Source: Epiperipatus broadwayi
Taxonomy: Eukaryota; Onychophora; Udeonychophora; Euonychophora; Peripatidae
Length of the DNA stretch: 64,000 nt
Assembly: GCA_028023455.1 (NCBI GenBank)
Contig: JAQFVV010012416.1
Coordinates: 1,545,767 to 1,609,766, forward strand
Direction of reading: 5' to 3'
Shown: positions 49,213-60,575 of the stretch, piece after piece
Layout: every line of letters starts with the position of its first letter
Numbering within the stretch: the first letter of the stretch is position 1
Made by a program: the position numbers and the translations under genes
Notes under the pieces: generated by a model
Seen by the model: only the letters and a program-made list of their open reading frames with translations
Database searches by the model: none
Told to the model about the DNA's origin: nothing

Positions 49213-49703
49213 GTAATGAGATAAGTTAGACTGGATAAATACAAATAGGTATTCAAAGTTGATAAAGAAAGATTCTTATTAAAAAATTAGAAATCCAAAT
49301 GAGACTTTGGATAATTATGAAAAAGATTGATTATAAGAACAGGGTCAGAAAGTTACACCAAAACTGATAATAATGAGATAGAAATTATTGACATTTTTGT
49401 TTCCCTAAATCATTCATCAACTTCAAAACATTCTATAATAAAGAGAGTGATAAATTGCAATGAAAACACTGCAAAAAAAAAAAAATTGGGGTGAAAATAA
49501 TTTTAAACGAAAGATCAGAGTTAACTACAGAAACTAAGATGTTTTTTAGTGATTGTGTATGGATGAAAAAGTTGGACATTAAAAAAAGAATAAGAAAAGT
49601 ATTGATACTTTTGAATTGTTGATGGCAAATATTTTTTGAGAAATCTATGGCTAGCAAAAAAAAAAGAAAAAAAAATTAGACTAGAACTCTCATTTGAAGC
49701 ACA
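49213..49703. other. AT-rich spacer, nothing recognised
   Basis: Long A runs (about 49473-49485 and 49657-49675) create spurious antisense frames. Confidence 0.4.
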
Positions 49704-49714
49704 AATAACCAGGT

Positions 49715-49826
49715 CAAGAATTGGTAGACGAGAGGTGAGTGCAGCTGCCTTGCAAGCAAGCAGTTGCTTGCAGACAGTTTTTGCAGGTTTGCTTCCCGGC
49801 TGATGCTTTGACATATGGGGGTGGGG
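49715..49826 (+). mobile_element. tRNA-derived SINE (family S), diverged, 11-bp TSD
   Basis: Body 'caagaattggtagacgagag', 'ggtttgcttcccggctgatg', 'ctttgacatat'. A short internal duplication ('gcaagcaagcagttgcttgc') is present. Flanks are 'aataaccaggt' (49704-49714) and 'aataaccaagt' (49827-49837). Confidence 0.88.
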
Positions 49827-49837
49827 AATAACCAAGT

Positions 49838-50274
49838 TGAAAAGATTTATAAGAAGAGAAAGGAATGAATAATATAAATGTGCCATAATAATAATAAATA
49901 TGCACTTGAATAGCTTAGGAAACCAAATAGATAAATTATTATGTGGCAATGCTATTCATATTGACACTAGAAAATTATTTAAACAAAAACAATAATAACT
50001 ATAACAACATATTATTTGGAAAATCTTTATAAAATATGGAAAAAAAATAATAATAATATTTAGATCACTTCCATTTTACTTTTAACAAACAAATTATAAA
50101 AACTTAAGAATATAAGTATGTAAATATATATAATGAGACAAACTGTAATTATGATAACATTGAATAATAAACTATTAGTCTTTGAAGCAAGCTTTAATAG
50201 GGCAAATATAAGTTTAAACAGTATGACAAAATATGAATAAAAACATGATTAACTTTATTATAGCGTTGAGCACT
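49838..50274. other. AT-rich spacer
   Basis: No coding or repeat signal supported between the SINE and the RTE insertion. Confidence 0.4.
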
Positions 50275-52007
50275 ACTGTATATTCATCATCAACCATTAT
50301 CAATCCACTGCAGGATGAAGGTCTCTCCAAGTTCAAACCATCTTTTCCGATCTTTAACTTCTCTTCTCCACATCATCCCTGCACACTTTCTTATTTCCTC
50401 CATCCATCTCATATGTGGTCTCTTTCTGGGTCTTTTACAATCTCTTGGAATCCAGTTTAAGATTTCAATTGTCCATCTACTATCATCTCTTCTAGCAATA
50501 TGTCCAGCCCAACACCACTTCAATCTTTTAAGTTTTTCAATGAGGTCAGTAACACCTGTTTGTTCTCTTACCCATACATTATGTTTTCGATCTCTTCTTG
50601 TTACTCCCAATATGCATCTCTCCATACTTCTCTGAGTGGTCTGAAGTCTCTGTATTGCTCTTCTATTAAGTGTCCAAGTCTCAGATCCATAAGTAAGAAC
50701 TGGTAAAACCCATTTGTTAAAATCCTTCCTTTTCAAACACATAGGCATATTTCTTTTTAGTATCAAGTTATTTCTACCAAAAGCACTCCAACCAAGTTTA
50801 ATTCTATGATTAATTTCATCCATTATGTTTCCATCTGTATTAATAATCTGACCAAGGTATTTGTAACTGTTAACTTCTTCTAATTCATCATAATCAATCT
50901 TTATTTTCACATTTTGAGCAAATCGATTAAACATTACTTTAGTCTTTTTAACATTTATCTTTAGTCCTACTTTCCTCTGATAACTCCTGCAACATTTCCT
51001 GCATCTCTGAAGCATTATTTGCAAAAACAACATCATCTGCAAAATCTAAATGACTTAAATAATCTCCATTTACTTTCACTCCTTTAGTTTCCCATTTTAA
51101 TCCACAAAATACTTATCGTAGCACTGCTGTAAAAAGTTTTGGAGATATGAAGGCACCTTGTCTTACACCCTTCTCAATGTTGACTTTCCCAGTATCATTA
51201 TGTAATCTAATTGTTGCTGTTGCATTTTTATAAATATTCTTTAAAATATGACAATATCCTGGATCCATACCTTGATGATCCAATGCTTTAACCACTGAAG
51301 AAATGTTTATAGAATCAAATGCCTTTTCATAATCTATATATCCAAAACATAATGGTAATTCATATTCATTTGTCCTTTCTATAACTTCTCTCAGTACCTG
51401 GATATGATCTACTGCACTAAAACCACTTTTAAATCCAGCTTGTTCTCTTGGTTGGTGGAAATCCAATGTTCTCTGTAGATGAGTTGTAATTATCTTGGTA
51501 AAAACTTTGTATAAAACTGATAAAAGGCTGATAGGTCTGTAATTTCTAATATCTTCTTTATCACCTTTTTTAAATATTAATATTATTACTGCATTCTTCC
51601 AATCATCTGGTCCATCTTTATCATTTAGACATTTGGTATATAACTTTGCTAAAAAAAAATTCTATTTCTTCGCCCTGCTTCTTTTAATATATCAATTATA
51701 ATTCCATCATTACCTGGAGCTTTTCCTTTCTTCATACATTTAATTGCATGTCTCACTTCTTCATTTAAAATTCTGGGCAATTTTGAAGATGTAATAGATA
51801 TAGGATGTACTTGTTCTTTATTACTACATAATTCTTGATAAAAGCCTTCTATCCATTTCATGATGTCATCTCTCTTTTTAGTAATAATTCCATCTTTTTT
51901 TCTTATTGCAGATATAAATTTCCTACCAATACCAAAATGTTGTTTTACATTCTTGAGACTTTTATTTTCTTCTATAGGTTTCCTTGCTAGTTCACAGTTA
52001 TACTTTA

Positions 52008-52269
52008 TTATATTAATACATTGTACAGGCTTAAACCTGCATTTTTATATATGTAATATATGCAGGGTTCAAACTCAGACTTTCACATGGCCCACCACTC
52101 TCAATGCCATCTCATATTGCTGACCCATCTGATCACACACATGTTGAAAAGATAAATAATCACCAATATACGTATTTCATGCTAAACCAGCAATCCTTAG
52201 TTGGTCTAGATTACTATCCTCACACATATATATAATCAGTACTCAGCTTTATATTAAGATAGCCAATAT
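52008..52269 (-). mobile_element. Family R retroposon inserted in RTE copy 2, 10-bp TSD
   Basis: The RTE reading is interrupted exactly here. 'ttatacttta' is repeated at 51998-52007 and 52270-52279, and removing one repeat plus the 262-bp insert restores alignment to RTE copy 1. On the minus strand the insert has 'ggctatcttaatataaa', 'tgctggtttagcatgaaata' and a B-box-like 'gagtttgaaccc', as in the array at 35820-37255. Confidence 0.92.
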
Positions 52270-52710
52270 TTATACTTTAATGGTTATTTTCAACTCTTTT
52301 CCGCACCATTTTACAAAATTCAAGATATTCAATCCTTTTTAATGCATCATTTTTGTATATCTTCATATTCCTTCTTTTCTTCATAAATTCTCTAGTCTCA
52401 ATAGAAATTTTATTGGTCAATTGCTGCTTTTTTCTACCAGCTATCTTTGTTGCAGTTTTTAAAAGGGTATCAGTTATTTTCATATTAATTTCATTCAAAT
52501 CTAAATCATGTTCAAAATCAACTAATATTTGAAACCGATTTGTAAGTTCTAATTTAAATTCATTAGAATGTTTCTGAAGATTAGGAATATCAACTGTAAA
52601 TATTGTTTTTCTTAATAATTTTTGTCTTTCTAGTTTTGCATTAACACGTATCTTACACCTTACTAAACGATGATCACTTCCTGTGTTAAATTTATTAAGC
52701 ACATTACAAT

Positions 52711-52925
52711 CTTAAAATATAATACATTAAAGATAAGCCTTGGTAAGCTATTGTGCATGCGCTTTTTCAAGAGTGTTAATAATAAATGAATACTTTCACT
52801 CCCAACACAAGATATAGTGTTTAGGAAAGAATAAAATGAATCCACTTATTCTTTCTGACCCAAATGCTTATATATGGGCAAATCTTAAGTACTGTAAGTG
52901 AAAGTGTGAGGATAAACCACTCACT
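52711..52925. mobile_element. Unclassified ~210-bp insertion in RTE copy 2
   Basis: In RTE copy 1 'aacagaaaataca' is followed directly by 'tatttcaagattgtaatg'. In copy 2 about 210 bp of unrelated sequence separates these two blocks. I could not define inverted repeats or a confident target duplication, and I see no other copy in the window. Confidence 0.7.
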
Positions 52926-54050
52926 GTATTTTCTGTTAATCAAAATATAATCCAATTCTGCTGTACCTTCATTTGGATGTTTCCATGTCCATTTCCTTTT
53001 AACATTTTTCTCAAAAAAAAAAAAGAATTCATAATATAAAGTTTTTCTTTTTCTGCAAACTCCACAAGTCTATGTCCTCTCTCATTTCTATTACCATAAC
53101 CAAAATTACCTACAGCACTTTCATCTTTTATTTGTTTACCAATTCTAGCATTAAAGTCTCCCATAACAATTTTAAAATGTTTACTCTGATCAAAAGCCTT
53201 TTGTACATCCATATAAAAATCTTCTACTACTTCATCACTATGAGAACTTGTTGGGGCATAAACCTGAATTATCTGCATTTGGTATCTGCTATTAAGTTGT
53301 ATAACTAATTTTGCCACTCTGTCCGATATACCATCAATCTCCACAATGTTGTTCTTCCACTTTTTATTTATAATGAATCCTACTCCTCTTGTATTTCCAA
53401 TATTTGTGCCTTTATAATAGAGTACATGTCCACTTTTTAAATCAATTGTCTCTTCGCCTTTTCTTCCAACTTCATAAAGTCCAATAATGTCCCATTTAAT
53501 ATAAGACAGTTCTTCTAAATCTTGCAATCTTCCTTCACTTGAAAGTGACCTGCAGTTGTAAGTACCTAAATAAAAAGTCGTCATCAAATGGTAGCCTTGG
53601 TCCGCAATCAGGGGATTCTTAGCACCCTCTGCCTTCAGCCACCAACCGCTGCCTTGGCTGGTGACTTTACAGCCTCCTGGGAATAAGGGCCGTGATTTAT
53701 TTTTGTCTGTCATAGTTGTATATATGTATTGGAAAACTATTTATCATTTACACAAACATTCATTCTGCCTTATCAGGTAACTGAGAAGAAATACCATGGT
53801 GTTTCTTGATCTTAAACTCAGAGGTAAAAAGCCAATAAACTCACCATGCTGGCTAATGCGTGTTGGTGAGCAGCCCATCCATGTTCGTATACTATATGAA
53901 TAATTACATAGTAATAACAGCTGCAATGACAAGAATGTATGGAGTGGACATTAGGAATTTGCCCTGCTCAGTTCCTTTAAGGCCCCCAAGAGGAATCAAA
54001 GGGTTTCCTTTCAGTTAATAGCAAACTCCTTTCTGCAGCCACTGTATATT

Positions 54051-54199
54051 ACATAAGCTTAAATATCATTAAAATCATAAATTGAAAAATGTATATTGGA
54101 AAGAAATCAAGTCATATGTCACATGATCTAATTTAACAAGCTTGTATTACAAATGTTATATATAGAGCTCACAAATAAGCTCTTATCAAGCTTTGCAGA
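54051..54199. other. Short AT-rich spacer
   Basis: Nothing recognised. Confidence 0.4.
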
Positions 54200-54207
54200 A
54201 TATCCCC

Positions 54208-54308
54208 AATCCCAGACCGGTTTTTGCTACTGGCTTCCTCAGTGAGGTGCTAGGATTCTAGCATCTCACTAAGGAAGCAGTAGCAGAAAATGGTCTGGGG
54301 AGCTCTAT
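54208..54308. repeat. Hairpin related to family H core
   Basis: Arms 'cccagaccggtttttgctac' (from about 54214) and 'gtagcagaaaatggtctggg' (to about 54300) pair through 'ggcttcctcagtgaggtgct'. The arm parallels the family H block 'cccagactagtttctagctt' / 'ggctttcatcagtgaggagc', so I read it as a diverged subfamily. The outer words 'agctc' and 'gagct' plus 'tatatata' also mirror each other. Confidence 0.75.
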
Positions 54309-54309
54309 A

Positions 54310-56390
54310 TATAATAAGTGTATATTGATATGTGATTCACACATATAAATATAGAAGAAGGATTTCTCTTAACTCCCATTGTTTAGTAATAAGATTTAAA
54401 ATAATTACATAAAGTAAAAATAATTACATATTTGGAAGGTTACTATTTTTTAAAAAATATAGGAAAGAAATTTTTAAAAAAAATTGCAGTTTGCTATTTT
54501 TAAATTAATGCAATTTTATAACTGTATTTGTAATCAGAATAAAATTATATGATTAAATATAAATTAAATATAGAAGATAGTTAAAGAAAATGTAATCAGC
54601 ATTTATAACAATAAGTTAGTTACAAAAATCAACAACTATTAAAGTAGATACTAATATGGTTTACCAAATAATATCAATTACATGCAAAAAGAAAATAGCT
54701 ACAATCAATATTCATTTTCTACTTCAGACCATCAGCTATTTTCCAATTCAGGGCTTCAGATCAAGAAATTCATTGTCCTGAAATTTCTGAAAGGAAAGCT
54801 ATAGATAGAAATCGGGAGAAAAAAAATACATCAATATTTGCCAAGTTGAAAACAGCTACTGATAGGATAGCTAATTGCTACAACAGATAAAATTCTAAAT
54901 ATTATTATAATTTGTCTGTATCTCTTAAAATTATGCTATGTCTCAATATAGTAGACAAATATATCCTAATGATTAGTCATGGACTCCCTTTCGTGGACCA
55001 ACTTCTCCCAATCAAGTACCTTGCAATAAATAAAAATGACATCCGGCTAAAATTTTGGATGTCTAAGGAAAACAAATGCCATTTTCTACTAAAGTGCCAG
55101 TTTGGAAAATAACTCATGTGACTTCAATACATTACAATACCTTAGATATTGAAAAAGTCAGAAAGCATAATAATAAATAAATGTTTAAAACGAGTAGTAA
55201 AGGAAAACTTGATATACAAAACAACAAAAAAGTAAATGTTTAAAACGAACTCTGTCTAAATTCTAAGAAGTGTACAAACTACAAACATATAGGTGAGATT
55301 TCAAAAGTCTTATTTTATAAATATTTGATTTTTTTTTTCTTGCAATTTTTAATATTCAGAATTATCTCCGGTCTTAAAATATTAATATATATCATATTCT
55401 TAAATGTTACTGTATGCTACACATTGATATAATCTTTGAATCAATGTGTATCACATATACTTCGTTATTGTGTGTGGGCAGTTTGCCAACAAGTGTGCAT
55501 TTATATGTAAGTTTGTTTTATTATTAAATACTTGTGTAAACTACAGTATGGTTTGGGGTTTGAAGCTAAGTATAATACATCTATACATCACTACTGACAA
55601 ACAATAATGTAATTAGAACATCATTAATAGCTACAACTATTTTTCTAGCAATTTGTGGAATAAAGCGAAGTATGCCTATGGATCTTTCAGTTACTAATAA
55701 ACAATATATCTATTTGTTTTGTAATATATCATATTTATTATATTGTTAATTCCTATTTAATAGTAAACTTTTAACAAATTAAAGTTCTGCATCAAATATA
55801 ATCTTCATTCTTTAAATACATTCTATACTAAGTTGGACTTTGTTAGATAATCAGATCTACGTAATAATAGCAATATCCTCTTATAGTGATTAAGTTGTAT
55901 TTAAAATGAATAAAAACGTAATGTCATCATATAACCTTTTCTGTGCATATGTGTAAACATGGAGTATTTGAACTATGTCTTAAAAAATGTGAAGATCTGT
56001 ATATCTCACATATATATATATACTGAGCTATAACAAATGTACCATTATAATATGTATATTAATGAGTGCATGATAGAAATTTATGCAGTCGATAAGACTG
56101 TACCAATTTTTTATCAGCTTAATTAATTACTAGTGTAAAAATCTTACACTACTTTCTCTCATTATATTGTACTTTAAGAATCTTCACTAGTCAAATAAAA
56201 TGGAAACTTAAAGCATGTGATTTCCAGCATAGATAGTCTGACATTCTTATAAATCATAAATGTGAGTTTGAATTTATTCTCAATCTAATTTACATATATA
56301 GTGTATTTAGATTAATATAATACTTCGTAGATTTCATACAAAATGGGATACATTACAATAGTTAAGATGGGATATATTACAATAAAGAAT
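54310..56390. other. AT-rich stretch, no gene recognised
   Basis: A 66-codon frame at 54912-55112 has no motif and no support. The rest is low complexity. Confidence 0.45.
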
Positions 56391-56610
56391 ATATATGCAA
56401 TAACAGTTCATAAAATAAACGTATATAGAGAGCGGCTGATTTGAGAATATTAATTAGTGGATAACTGTAATAGACAGAATTCAAGAAAGAAGTATACTAT
56501 ATATATGCAATAACAGTTCATAAAATAAACGTATATAGAGAGCGGCTGATCTGAGAATATTAATTAGTGGATAACTGTAATAGACAGAATTCAAGAATGA
56601 AGTATACTGA
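56391..56610. repeat. Tandem duplication of a 110-bp unit
   Basis: Units 56391-56500 and 56501-56610 are nearly identical ('atatatgcaataacagttca', 'agagagcggctgat', 'gacagaattcaagaa'), differing at only a few bases, so the duplication is recent. Confidence 0.93.
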
Positions 56611-56999
56611 TTAAATTTTAAATAATCTAAGCAGTTGCATATAATTATATAGAACAAACATTATTTATTATATATATGTCTAGTGATATATATATATTTA
56701 TTGTACCATGAAAGATGTGATGTTATAATGTGGATATAAATTATTCCCATTTTGTGTAACAGCAATATAATGGTGGATATTGTGATAAAATGATAACAGC
56801 TAATTATTACACATCTTAAAATTAATTATACAAAATAAAATTTGTTTAGACTGGTCATAAATTTAACATTTTAATCAATTCAACTTTAAACTAATGTTAA
56901 TGAGTTAATATTGATATAAAACAAATTGTGGAATATTCTTACGAAAATAGTGTCAGAATATCTCAATACTCTATAAGCACTAAAAACTACACCTTAAAT
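56611..56999. other. AT-rich spacer
   Basis: TA repeats around 56668-56700. Nothing else recognised. Confidence 0.4.
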
Positions 57000-57720
57000 A
57001 GCAAGTTTCACAATGGCAAAGGACTTAAGAGTTGCATATTATAACCCCGCCTATTCAATTTGTATACTGAACATGTATTGACAGAAGTCAAAATAATCGT
57101 GAGTTCAGTGCCATTAGATATATGACCACTTCCACACTAATAGTAAAGGCCAAATCATTCTAAAATCATAATTTATTTTTAGAGTCATCATATCAACATT
57201 TATCTGCCCAAATCAGATTTGTAACATTTATTTTCTATATATCTATTAAACAGTAAGGTAGCCATATCCTGAAATTTTTTTGACAACTAGCTGTTTGTGA
57301 CATGAAAATATTTCTAGATTTAGCTCACTCTGCCGTAAACATGGCAAATGGAGTCAGAAACTATGGTGCTACAAGAACAGATCTGCTGATGACATCATAT
57401 TTATTAATTACTAAAGTAAAAAAATAAATAAAAAGATAGACATGACTAAATATAAAATGATTAAGATTATAAAAACAGAATTAGAAATTAACTTTGAAAT
57501 TAATATTGGAGACTTAGAAGTCATTAATAGTTCTGTGGATCCATTAGACATAGCCAAATACTAAGCAGCATTGTAACATAATGCCCAGAAAAGGGTTTAA
57601 ATCTAAGAAAGACAAATCAGAATCAGTCAATTTACAGTTCCCTGTAATTGTTGTGGATGAGAATAACAATAAAGTCTTGAAGACCTTCTAAGAAAACCAT
57701 GAACAGTAAAAAAATAAAAT
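57000..57720 (+). pseudogene. Degenerate LINE reverse-transcriptase relic (second family)
   Basis: Near 57036-57085 a frame reads 'PRLFNLYTEHVLTEV' after a broken 'CIL' (one stop), the RT motif B region of BovB/RTE- or Jockey-like LINEs. At about 57383-57410 'SADDIIFIN' is RT motif C. Then 'EINIGDLEVINSS' and 'DIAKY' follow as the region before the YLG block. It differs clearly from the two RTE copies here. Many stops; old. Confidence 0.65.
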
Positions 57721-58861
57721 GAACAAGTGGATATTGGATTGGATTATATTTGTGGTTTTCTTAAATTTTAAATAACCAGGTTGAAATTGTATTGTTTTAA
57801 TCATATGATATGATCTAATTCACTAGAAATATGGATGAAACTTAAAAAAAAAAACTAGAGGAAAAAAAAGATATCCAGAAATAATATGAAAACCATTATA
57901 ATGATAAAGACCGTATTATTGAAAACTTTAATAAATCAAACACAATAATTTATTTTGAAAAAATAGCTTTTAAATGATTCCAGAAATTAAAGTACATTTG
58001 ACAGAACATAATTAATTAATTTGCTCTGCATGAATTGATACATTCGTAAAATGGGAGACTCTGGTACTCCAGTCTATAGTTCATGACTCAGTTCCACCAC
58101 TTCCAGTGCTTGAACTTATGAACTCACGAGCTGTAAACCATTCAATTATATACATTATATATTCATAGTTATTCATGTGATCTTTGAAGACATTTTATTT
58201 TTGGACTATAGCTTTAAAATTTTATGATGAATTAAATTCAGTCAAAAATACCATTTCCTTGAATCAAATAAATTTAAAAAATATAGATCGCTCTGAGATT
58301 TGATCAAGATAGATTAATTCCATTTTGTAGAGAACAAACATTGAATACATCTTTGAAGATGAATAAACAGTCATAAAAACCATGACCGCATATTGAGAGC
58401 TAGTTTTATCCACAGACCAGGGATATGCAACTTGTATATCAAGGCAGCCCTTTCTGCCACAGACAGTTTTATGGTGAAAGGCATCTTACTTTAATTTTCC
58501 AGGAAATTATAAGGTTAAGATATATCTAAAAAATACTTAGTTCATTTATTAATTCAAGATTCTATTTGTAAAAATACAAGTACTTTATTCATATTTCGTT
58601 AGTATCTTTTATGCTTGTGAATATAAGAAAACATTGATGAGATATTTGGCGATGCATTTATTTCAGCTAACATTATAATACAGTATATAACTAGAATCAT
58701 TGGTTCTTAACAAATGGTCTAAGTGAGAGCTAGTAAGTCAGTCTTGATACTTAGATTTTAAATGGTTCATATTTGAAAAAAAGATTCACGAGAATATGTT
58801 AAAACACAGTAATCAAGTGTTTGTAAAGCATATTTTTAAAATAAAGAATAGCTAACTTCAT
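57721..58861. other. AT-rich stretch, possible old SINE at 58050-58145
   Basis: 'tggtactccagtctatagtt' and nearby 'cttgaacttatgaactc' suggest a reversed tRNA-like fragment, weakly. No gene. Confidence 0.35.
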
Positions 58862-58872
58862 TGTCTAAATTA

Positions 58873-58957
58873 AAACAGGCAAAACTCTCCATACAGTAAT
58901 GCCACTCAGTGCAAGACAGAGTAATCAATGGTGATCATGTGATGTTTAGTGGTTCAA
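58873..58957 (+). mobile_element. Hairpin retroposon (family H), 85-bp deletion derivative, 11-bp TSD
   Basis: Contains the left end 'aaactctccatacagtaatg' to 'gagtaatcaatgg', joined straight to the tail 'tgatcatgtgatgtttagtg'. The junction lies at the shared word 'aatgg'. Flanking 'tgtctaaatta' at 58862-58872 and 58958-58968. Both termini are kept and the whole interior is lost. Confidence 0.9.
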
Positions 58958-59157
58958 TGTCTAAATTACAAAATATTTCACTATTCTGATATGATTTTAC
59001 AATTGTATCACTTTCATATTTATAATTTTCAATTCCAAGTCCTCTGTAATACAGAGTTGACTTTAAGTTACAATTGTATTATTTGGCTGATACAAAAAAG
59101 ATGTAAGAAAATACCATAAAATATTATGAAACTTGTGGTGGACATTTTAAAATGGGG

Positions 59158-59275
59158 AAAACTCTCCATACAGTAGTGCCACTCTGAATGGCACTACTGT
59201 ATGAAGAGTTTTGCATGTTTTAATAACAGTTAAGAGCAAGCTTAGGAAATGGTGATCATGTGATGTTTAGTGGTT
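59158..59275 (+). mobile_element. Hairpin retroposon (family H), collapsed palindrome
   Basis: 'aaactctccatacagtagtg' / 'ccactctgaatggc' / 'actactgtatgaagagtttt' forms a ~25-bp stem with a few-base loop, then the full tail '...gatcatgtgatgtttagtgg'. A short direct repeat 'ttaaaatg' may flank it (59149 and 59285 regions). Confidence 0.85.
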
Positions 59276-59490
59276 TAATACACCTTAAAATGTTTTCTTG
59301 GCACCCTAATGATCAAGAACATCATGTTGCAACTTCACTATAGACCACACTAGATGATGAAATGGTTTATAATCACTGCATTACATGAGCAATATTTTCA
59401 AACTGAACATGAGAAAAAAATTCTAGGACATTTGGGATGGAATTTTACATTTCAATAATTTTAATTTGCGCAGCGCCGATAGTTGAAAAC

Positions 59491-59620
59491 TGAAATAAAT
59501 CAAGATACTGCAAATCTCTAGGTTTGTTGTCATTTAAGATGGCTATCCTTGACATCTGACTGCCTGTCAGTTATGTGTTGTAACGAGCACTAGAGATTTG
59601 CAGTATCTAGATTTATTTCA
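59491..59620. repeat. 30-bp inverted repeat, 29/30 matching, 70-nt spacer
   Basis: Arms are 59491-59520 (ending 'actgcaaatctcta') and 59591-59620 (starting 'tagagatttgcagt'), with a single mismatch. Not one of the other families. Could be a small MITE or a foldback RNA gene. Confidence 0.85.
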
Positions 59621-59772
59621 ATAAGTGTGGGAGTTAAGTTTGCAGTAGTTGAATTAAAGATAACGTTTTACAAACAAGTCAGATCAGAGTTGTAATTAAT
59701 AGCAATAAAAAAAACCCCACAATGTATATTAATTACTGGAGGATATTCATTAAATGACAGAATGTAATCTTT

Positions 59773-59879
59773 TTTTTTTTCACATGTCATAGCATCGGCC
59801 GAGATGCGAACCCATACCCATCTGCAACCAACTACTTGCTTGCAAGGCAGGTGCGATGACCTCTCGGCTAACAACGCTT
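59773..59879 (-). mobile_element. tRNA-derived SINE (family S), complete, 17-bp TSD
   Basis: Reverse complement of family S: T run, 'catgtcatagcatcggccga', 'gcgaacccatacc', 'gacctctcggctaacaacgc'. Exact direct repeat 'gacagaatgtaatcttt' at 59756-59772 and 59880-59896. Confidence 0.94.
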
Positions 59880-59896
59880 GACAGAATGTAATCTTT

Positions 59897-60389
59897 GTAT
59901 CAAAAAAAATGACTATGAGCAAAATACTTTTACTGGAAGCAGAACATCTGGCACATTTGAAGTAAAAAACTGGCTATTACTAACTAACTTCTTGGTTTTA
60001 TAATTTTATGACCAAGGTCTGTCCAAAATCTTATAAATGACTTCATGAAATGGACAGTGAAGCTGATATACATTTGACAGTAGAATTTTTGATTTGGACT
60101 GATTAAAAGCAAGAAGAAAAATTTCAACTTCCTGATTATTAAAATTATGATATATTGACATTTACATTAGAACTGCCAATTCAAAAGATGATCTGCAAAG
60201 TACTCCACTCTGTCATGAATGCAAACTATAAATAGTTACATCATCGAACCGTGATAAAAAAAAATCTTATGTAACTTTTGGCTTGGATATTTATCAGTTT
60301 GTGAATGTATATCTATTTAAATGTCTAACTGACATTTTAGAATAAAAACAGACTTGAACACTGAAATATTGTACAGATTCCAATGTCTT
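59897..60389. other. AT-rich spacer
   Basis: No coding or repeat signal supported. Confidence 0.4.
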
Positions 60390-60575
60390 AAAGTCTCCAT
60401 ACAGTAGTGCCACTCAGTGCAAGTGAGAGTTCAGGAAGGTTTGTGCATAAAATCCCTATCTAGTGCCTACACATCCAATACCCCCAGACTAATTTCTAGC
60501 TTGTGGCTTTCTTTAGTGAGGAGCCTCGGGTCTGACAGCATTTTACCTGAGAGCACTGCACCTAAAATGTTTCTA
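60390..60575 (-). mobile_element. Hairpin retroposon (family H), single arm, truncated
   Basis: Runs once from 'agtctccatacagtagtgcc' through 'aaaatccctatctagtgcct' and 'gcttgtggctttctttagtg' to 'gagagcactgcacctaaa', the antisense of the monomer. It lacks the tail and the first bases. Ends approximate. Confidence 0.82.

Larger units (their letters stand above)
50285..54040 (-). pseudogene. RTE-type LINE copy 2, near full length, 10-bp TSD
   Basis: Minus-strand element bounded by 'actgtatatt' at 50275-50284 and 54041-54050. From its 5' end there is a leader of about 320 bp (54040-53714). The endonuclease frame 53713-52940 has 'GTYNCRSLSSEGR', 'GVGFIINKKW', 'IQVYAPTSSHS' and 'VMGDFNARIG'. Then come a linker frame (52702-52277) and the RT. 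RT motif A is 'FGYIDYEKAFDSINI' (about 51346-51302), motif B 'GVRQGAFISPKLF' (D replaced by A), and motif C 'FADDVVFANNA' (FADD at 51043-51032). The C-terminal frame is 51042-50290, and the tail is rich in ATG/ATC. Several frameshifts plus two inserts (52008-52269 and about 52711-52925) break it. The N-terminal half is well preserved. The usual activity is target-site nicking followed by reverse transcription of its own RNA. Confidence 0.95.

Noticed and set aside
49521-49949. 142-codon minus frame
   Set aside because: Runs through a family S SINE and A/T-rich flanks. No domain.
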